Shown here in pieces: positions 59,591-64,000 of a stretch of DNA of 64,000 nucleotides (its first letter is position 1; each line of letters opens with the position of its first letter). The stretch covers positions 19,683 through 83,682 of the forward strand of contig NZ_JAUSRH010000017.1 in assembly GCF_030811715.1 (NCBI RefSeq), written 5' to 3'. Source of the DNA: Sinomonas atrocyanea. GTDB lineage: Bacteria; Actinomycetota; Actinomycetes; Actinomycetales; Micrococcaceae. A program made the translations under genes and the position numbers. The notes under the pieces were generated by a model, which was not told the DNA's origin, made no database searches, and worked only from the letters and a program-made list of their open reading frames with translations.

Positions 59591-60841
59591 CTACTCCGCG
59601 GCAGCAAGCTGGCCGCACGCGCCGTCGATCTCCTTGCCGCGCGTGTCGCGCAGGGTCGTGGGGACGCCAGCGGCGCGCAGGGTCTCGATGAACTCCTGCT
59701 GCACGTGGCGCTCGGAGGAGGTCCAGATCGATCCCGGCGTCGGGTTGAGCGGGATGGGGTTCACGTGGACCCAGCCGCGGCCGCGCTGGTTGAGCTTCTT
59801 GGCCAGGAGCGCGGCGCGCCAGGCGTGGTCGTTCATGTCCTTGATGAGCGCGTACTCGATGCTCACGCGGCGGCCCGTCTTGACGTAGTAGTCGTGCGCG
59901 GCGTCGAGGGCCTCGTCGACCTTCCAGCGGTTGTTGACGGGGATGAGCTCGTCGCGGAGCTCGTCGTCGGGCGCGTGGAGGGAGAGCGCGAACGTGACGG
60001 GCAGGTCCTCGTCGGCGAGCTTGCGGATCGCCGGGACGAGGCCCACGGTCGAGACGGTGATGTTGCGGGCGCTCATGCCCAGGCCCATCGGGACCGGGTC
60101 CACGAAGCGGTGCACGGCGTTCATGACGCGCTTGTAGTTGGCCAGCGGCTCGCCCATGCCCATGAAGACGATGTTGGTGACGCGCTCGTCGTCGTGCTCC
60201 TTCTCGCCCAGCTCGCCGGCGGCGATCAGGCGGTTCGCGGCGACGACCTGGTCCACGATCTCGGCCGTGGACATGTTGCGGGTCAGCCCCGCCTGCCCGG
60301 TCGCGCAGAACGGGCAGTTCATGCCGCAGCCGGCCTGGCTCGACACGCACAGGGTGATGCGGCCCGGGTAGCGCATGAGGACGGACTCGACGAGCGCGCC
60401 GTCGAAGAGGCGCCAGAGGAACTTGATCGTGTTGCCGTCGTCCGTCTTGAGGCGGCGGACCTCGGTGAGCAGCGGCGGGAACAGCTGCGCGACGAGCTCC
60501 TCGCGGCCGGCCTTGGGCAGGTCGCTCATGGCCGCGGGGTCCGTGGTCCAGTGCTGGAAGTAGTGCGTGGAGAGCTGCTTGGCGCGGAACGCCGGCAGGC
60601 CGAGCTCCTTGGCCTTGGCCTGGCGCTCCTCGAGGCTCAGGTCCGCGAGGTGCTGCGGGGGCTGCTTGACGCGGGGGGAGGCGAACTGGAGCAGCGGGCG
60701 TCCCTCGGGGGTGCGCTGCTGCTCCCAGCCCTCGGCCGTCGGGAGCACCTGGGGGCGCTCCTGGGCGGCCCTGGCCGCGGCGCGGGCGGGGGGCTGGCTC
60801 TCCGGGTTCGGGGTTCGCGTCTCAGAAGTCATCCTGTCCAT
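59591..60841 (-). CDS. rlmN: 23S rRNA (adenine2503-C2)-methyltransferase
   Basis: 416 residues. [20 protein letters not shown] contains the first catalytic Cys and the CxxxCxxC cluster for radical [23 protein letters not shown] is the SAM-binding GGEP-like motif. [15 protein letters not shown] at the C-terminus carries the second, transiently methylated Cys. The N-terminal ~50 residues are Pro/Ala-rich and longer than usual. It methylates A2503 of 23S rRNA and A37 of some tRNAs. The start is uncertain: ATG 60832, 60841 and 60844 are in frame and no good ribosome-binding site is visible. Confidence 0.93.
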   Translation of the reverse strand: MDRMTSETRTPNPESQPPARAAARAAQERPQVLPTAEGWEQQRTPEGRPLLQFASPRVKQPPQHLADLSLEERQAKAKELGLPAFRAKQLSTHYFQHWTTDPAAMSDLPKAGREELVAQLFPPLLTEVRRLKTDDGNTIKFLWRLFDGALVESVLMRYPGRITLCVSSQAGCGMNCPFCATGQAGLTRNMSTAEIVDQVVAANRLIAAGELGEKEHDDERVTNIVFMGMGEPLANYKRVMNAVHRFVDPVPMGLGMSARNITVSTVGLVPAIRKLADEDLPVTFALSLHAPDDELRDELIPVNNRWKVDEALDAAHDYYVKTGRRVSIEYALIKDMNDHAWRAALLAKKLNQRGRGWVHVNPIPLNPTPGSIWTSSERHVQQEFIETLRAAGVPTTLRDTRGKEIDGACGQLAAAE

Positions 60842-60925
60842 CATCCCACGCCCGTTTGTTGATCCTCCAACTGGCCCACTATGATTCCGCTCTCCCCGAC
60901 CCCACCTCGCCTCCGCCCCGCCCCC

Positions 60926-61137
60926 GTTTCGGGTGCGCATCTCGTCGCCCTTTTAGCGTTTCGGGTACGCATCTCGTCGCCTTTTCGGGGTTCCGGGTAC
61001 GCACGACGGCGGGTCCCCCAGCCGCGCGGGCCGGGCACCCCGCCGTCGTCCGCGGCCCCCTCGTACCCGAGAGCGATAAACCGCGACGAGATGCGTATCC
61101 GAAACGGGAAATCCGACGCGAGATGCGTACCCGAAAC
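60926..61137. repeat. Inverted-repeat array between ABC exporter and rlmN
   Basis: Units of CGGGTACGCATCTCGTC type run forward at 60926 and 60958 (32-bp step), with a shortened unit at 60989. They run reversed at 61083-61105 and 61115-61137. In the centre ACGACGGCGGG (61003-61013) pairs with CCCGCCGTCGT (61039-61049). The gap 60842-61154 holds no gene that I can support. Confidence 0.75.
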
Positions 61138-61154
61138 GGGAAAGGCCCGGCGGG

Positions 61155-63092
61155 TCAGGGGGCCGGCGCCGCGCGCGCCGGGGACGGGGCGGCGGCCTGC
61201 TCGCGGTAGAGCCGGGCGTAGGCGCCGTCCGCGGCGAGCAGCTCCGAGTGGGTCCCGTGCTCGACGATCCGGCCGCGGTCCACGACGTAGATGACATCCG
61301 CCCCGACGACCGTGGAGAGCCGGTGCGCGATCGCGATCGTCGTGCGCCCGTGGGAGGCGGCGTCGAGGGCCTGCTGGACGACGCGCTCGGAGATGGTGTC
61401 GAGGGCGCTCGTGGCCTCGTCGAGGATGAGCACCTCCGGGTCCTTGAGCAGCACGCGCGCAATCGCAATCCTCTGCTTCTCGCCGCCGGAGAGCCGGTAG
61501 CCGCGCTCCCCCACCACGGTGTCGTACCCGTCGGGGAACGAGGCGATGGTCTCGTGGATGTTCGCGGCCCGGCATGCGGCCTCGAGCTCCTCGAGCGTGG
61601 CGTCCGCCTTGGCGTAGCGCAGGTTCTCGGCGATGGTCGCGTGGAAGAGGTACGTCTCCTGGCTCACGACGCCGATGTGCCCCACCAGGGATTCCCGCTG
61701 GAGGTCCCGCACGTCCCGCCCCGCGAACCGGACGGACCCGGAGCTCGCCTCGTAGAAGCGCGGGATGAGGTAGGAGACGGTGGTCTTCCCGGCGCCGCTC
61801 GGGCCCACGAACGCGGCGTACTGCCCCGGCTCGATGGTGAAGGACACCCCGTCGAGTGTGGCCCGGTCGTCGCCGCGGGCGTCCGGGTAGCGGAACGTGA
61901 CGTTCTCGAACTCCACCTCGCCGAGGCGGGGCGCCCCGTCGGGCAGGGCCACGGCACCGGGCTTGTCCGCGATGGCGGGCCTGAGGTCGAGGTACTCGAA
62001 GATGCGGGCGAACAGGGCGCCCGAAGTCTGCAGGTCGAGGGCCACGCGCATGAGCGCGATGAGGGGGAAGAGGAGCCGGGCCTGGACGTTGGTGAACGCC
62101 ACGATGGTGCCGGCCGTGATCGCCGCGCCGCCTGCGCCGCGCGCGCCGAGGAACCCCGTCCCGCCGGTGAGCAGCCACCCGGCCACGAGGTACACGATCG
62201 CCGGGATCGAGGACATGAAGATCGTCACGAGGGCGAAGAAGTACTGCCCGCTCATGGCCTGCCGGATCTGCAGCTTCACGAGGTTGTTGTTCTCCGCCGA
62301 GTATCGCCCGATCTCGTCCGGCTGGCGGTTGAAGCTCTTGGACAGCAGGATCCCGGAGACGCTGAGGGACTCCTGGGTGATCGCGGTCATGTCCGAGAGG
62401 GACTCCTGCGTCTTCGTCGCGATCCGGGCGCGCACCTGGCCCACGCGGCGCTGGGCCACGACGAGGAAGGGCATGAGCACGACGGCGATGAGCGTCAGCT
62501 GCCAGTTGAGCGCCACCATGGCCACGAACGCGGCGACCACCGTCACGACGTTGCCGACGACCCCGCTCACGGTGTTCGCCAGCACGGTGGCGACCCCGCC
62601 GACGTCGTTCTGCAGGCGCGACTGGATCACGCCGGTCTTGGTGCGGGTGAAGAAGCTGAGCTCCATGGACTGCAGGTGCGTGAAGAGGCGCACGCGCAGC
62701 GCCCCCATGACGGCGTTGCCCACGGTCGAGGTGAGGTACGTCTGCCACACCCCGAGCAGGGCGGAGAGCACGTAGGCGCCCACCATGAGGCCCACGAGCT
62801 CCACGAGCACCGACATCACCGGGTGCCCGCCGGCCGGGAACAGCCCCTGGTCGAAGATCCGCTGGGTCAGCAGCGGCGGGGCGACGGAGAGCGCCGCGGA
62901 CGCGAGGACGAGCACCACCGTGAGCACGAGCGCGAAGCGGTGGGGCCGGAACAGCTCCGCGATGCGCCCGAAGAGGTGCGGGATCTTCGGCGCCTCGGCG
63001 TTGAGTTTGCGCTGGAGGGCCGCGTCCCCCGTCGAGACGCGGCCTCCACGGCCGACGGCGCCGCCCCCTCGCCAGGGCTGCATCTGTGACAT
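61155..63092 (-). CDS. ABC exporter, fused permease and ATPase
   Basis: 645 residues. Six helices lie within residues ~55-330 (LVLTVVLVLASAALSVAPPL, VLVELVGLMVGAYVLSALLG, VVTVVAAFVAMVALNWQLTL and others). The nucleotide-binding domain follows: Walker A FVGPSGAGKTTVSYLIPRFY, Q-loop GVVSQETYLFHATIAENLRY, signature RLSGGEKQRIAIARVLLKDP, Walker B EVLILDEATSALD and H-loop AIAHRLSTV. It is a homodimeric type IV half-transporter of the LmrA/MsbA kind exporting lipids or drugs. AGTAGGAAC precedes ATG 63092. The PadR gene upstream on the same strand probably regulates it. Confidence 0.92.
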   Translation of the reverse strand: MSQMQPWRGGGAVGRGGRVSTGDAALQRKLNAEAPKIPHLFGRIAELFRPHRFALVLTVVLVLASAALSVAPPLLTQRIFDQGLFPAGGHPVMSVLVELVGLMVGAYVLSALLGVWQTYLTSTVGNAVMGALRVRLFTHLQSMELSFFTRTKTGVIQSRLQNDVGGVATVLANTVSGVVGNVVTVVAAFVAMVALNWQLTLIAVVLMPFLVVAQRRVGQVRARIATKTQESLSDMTAITQESLSVSGILLSKSFNRQPDEIGRYSAENNNLVKLQIRQAMSGQYFFALVTIFMSSIPAIVYLVAGWLLTGGTGFLGARGAGGAAITAGTIVAFTNVQARLLFPLIALMRVALDLQTSGALFARIFEYLDLRPAIADKPGAVALPDGAPRLGEVEFENVTFRYPDARGDDRATLDGVSFTIEPGQYAAFVGPSGAGKTTVSYLIPRFYEASSGSVRFAGRDVRDLQRESLVGHIGVVSQETYLFHATIAENLRYAKADATLEELEAACRAANIHETIASFPDGYDTVVGERGYRLSGGEKQRIAIARVLLKDPEVLILDEATSALDTISERVVQQALDAASHGRTTIAIAHRLSTVVGADVIYVVDRGRIVEHGTHSELLAADGAYARLYREQAAAPSPARAAPAP

Positions 63093-63166
63093 GTTCCTAC
63101 TTTCCGCCCGCGGGCCGCGAACCCCAACAGATCTCTGTTCGCCCCGAGAGGATCGGGGCGTCCCGG

Positions 63167-63841
63167 CTAGTCCTCGGCGAGGATCAGGTAGAGGGCCTTG
63201 CGGGCCTCGTCGATCTTCGCTGCAGCCTGGGCACGCTGCTCGTCCGTGGCGGCCGCCCGGAACTGGTGCAGGACGCCCATGAACTTGCCCACGCTCTCCA
63301 TGAACGCCTCGGTGGCCTCGCTTCTTCCGGGCGCCGCCTCCCAGGCCCTGGTGAGCTCCTCGGCGTGGTCGGCGACGTAGGCGCGGCCGGCCTCGGTGAG
63401 GGCGTACTCGGTGCGCTTGCCCTCCCCCGCCTGCTCGACGAGCTCCTCGTCGACGAGCTGCTGGAGGGTCGGGTAGACCGACCCGGGGCTGGGCCGCCAG
63501 ACCCCGTTCGTCTTCGCGCCGGCGGCCTGGATGATCCCGTAGCCGGTGAGCGGCTGCTCGGACAGGAGCGAGAGGATCATGGCCCGGACGTCGCCGCGGC
63601 TCGCCCGCCGTCCGCCGCGGGGTCCGAAGCCCGGGGGGAAGCCGTGGCCACCGCGGCCCGGCCCGAAGCCGTGGCCGCCGAATCCGGGGCCGAAGCCCGG
63701 GAAGCCGCCCGGGCCGGGGCCGCCCGGCGCGAAGTCCCCGGGGCCGCCCGGGCCGAACCCGCCCGGACCGAATCCCCGGCGCGGCCTGCGCGGGCCGTCG
63801 TGGTGGTGCAGCGCTTCGTGGTGGTGTGGGTGGGGATGCAT
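63167..63841 (-). CDS. PadR family regulator with His/Gly/Phe-rich N-terminus
   Basis: 224 residues. The first ~75 residues are low complexity: HPHPHHHEALHHHDG, then repeats of GFGPGG and GPGGFPGFGPGFGGHGFGPG. The winged helix follows (GDVRAMILSLLSEQPLTGYG, IIQAAGAKTNGVWRPSPGSV, YPTLQQLVDEELVEQAGEGK), then the PadR helical C-terminus. GGGAGAACCACC precedes ATG 63841. PadR proteins repress adjacent ABC exporters and are released by the drug or a metal; the His-rich tail could bind metal (inference). It is 74 bases before the ABC gene in the same operon. Confidence 0.87.
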   Translation of the reverse strand: MHPHPHHHEALHHHDGPRRPRRGFGPGGFGPGGPGDFAPGGPGPGGFPGFGPGFGGHGFGPGRGGHGFPPGFGPRGGRRASRGDVRAMILSLLSEQPLTGYGIIQAAGAKTNGVWRPSPGSVYPTLQQLVDEELVEQAGEGKRTEYALTEAGRAYVADHAEELTRAWEAAPGRSEATEAFMESVGKFMGVLHQFRAAATDEQRAQAAAKIDEARKALYLILAED

Positions 63842-63871
63842 GGTGGTTCTCCCTTCCGGATCGATACTTAA

Positions 63872-63881
63872 CGATATATCG
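63872..63881. promoter_or_regulatory. PadR operator-like palindrome
   Basis: CGATATATCG is a perfect palindrome in an unusually AT-rich patch 31 bases upstream of the padR start codon. Confidence 0.5.
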
Positions 63882-63904
63882 CTGAAGGTCGGAGAACAAT
63901 GGCT

Positions 63905-64000
63905 CGGAAGCACGAACGGCCCTGGCCCGCACGGACGGTGCCGGGAAGCACGAACGGCCCTGGCCCGCACGGACGGTGCCGGGAAGCACGAACGGCCCTG
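63905..64000. repeat. 38-bp tandem repeat running off the window
   Basis: Units starting GAAGCACGAACGGCCC begin at 63907, 63945 and 63983, exactly 38 bp apart, with no difference visible between copies. The last is cut by the window end. Confidence 0.85.

Noticed and set aside
61155..63989. Longer start for the ABC exporter giving 944 residues
   Set aside because: The extra N-terminus is a shadow of the padR gene in another frame; family length and a ribosome-binding site support 63092.
63905..64000. CRISPR array
   Set aside because: The 38-bp units are directly contiguous with no unique spacers, and no cas genes are in the window.

Overview
The window looks like chromosomal DNA of a high-GC Gram-positive bacterium, most likely a Micrococcaceae actinobacterium of the Arthrobacter/Sinomonas type. 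The basis is very high GC in third codon positions, many GTG starts and overlapping TGATG/ATGA junctions, many apparently leaderless genes (TANNNT, 6-7 bases, start codon), a branched-chain keto acid dehydrogenase-type operon beside a HisC-like aminotransferase and purB, and an initiator tRNA gene. The genus is inferred, not proven.

Layout. 0-7.3 kb: scattered metabolic genes (amidohydrolase cut by the window edge, F420-type NADP oxidoreductase, YciI-like, zinc alcohol dehydrogenase, Cys-rich protein, VOC protein, AraC regulator, sarcosine/N-methyltryptophan-oxidase-type flavoprotein). 7.6-26.3 kb: a catabolic island for amines or amino alcohols. Its core is a plus-strand operon at 12.7-17.6 kb: TetR, amine oxidase, choline/ethanolamine-kinase-like phosphotransferase, GlcG/HbpS-like protein, and a class III PLP enzyme resembling ethanolamine-phosphate/phosphohydroxylysine phospho-lyases. 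It is flanked on the minus strand by two related cassettes, each with an aldehyde dehydrogenase and an APC permease. One also has an SDR and a tyrosine-phosphatase-like enzyme; the other has a MoaF-like protein. Next come a monoamine oxidase plus cupin pair and two paralogous TetR regulators that share an operator-like motif, then an acyl-CoA ligase. 26.4-34.8 kb: a hipBA module with three identical-spacing palindromes and a frameshifted hipA, a WYL regulator, a stand-alone FabF with a divergent TetR, and transporters. 34.9-49.3 kb: mostly housekeeping (bkd/pdh-type E1-E2 operon, HisC-like aminotransferase, a WXG-like protein with a lipase-like partner, purB, BrkB family, tRNA-fMet, FAD dehydrogenase, methyltransferase, DUF2853). 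49.3-57.1 kb: an agmatine/putrescine cluster (putrescine-oxidase-like flavoenzyme, TetR, AguB, AguA, APC permease, class V aminotransferase) followed by a decayed acetyltransferase. 57.1-64 kb: ribA, GNAT, FUSC, rlmN, an ABC exporter with its PadR regulator, and two repeat structures.

Working together. The core operon is read as oxidation of an N-substituted amino alcohol, ATP-dependent phosphorylation of the hydroxyl group, PLP-dependent elimination of phosphate and ammonia to an aldehyde, and oxidation by one of the two aldehyde dehydrogenases, with uptake through the APC permeases. The agmatine cluster would run agmatine to N-carbamoylputrescine to putrescine to 4-aminobutanal. Four flavin amine oxidases in one window give the region a strong amine-scavenging character.
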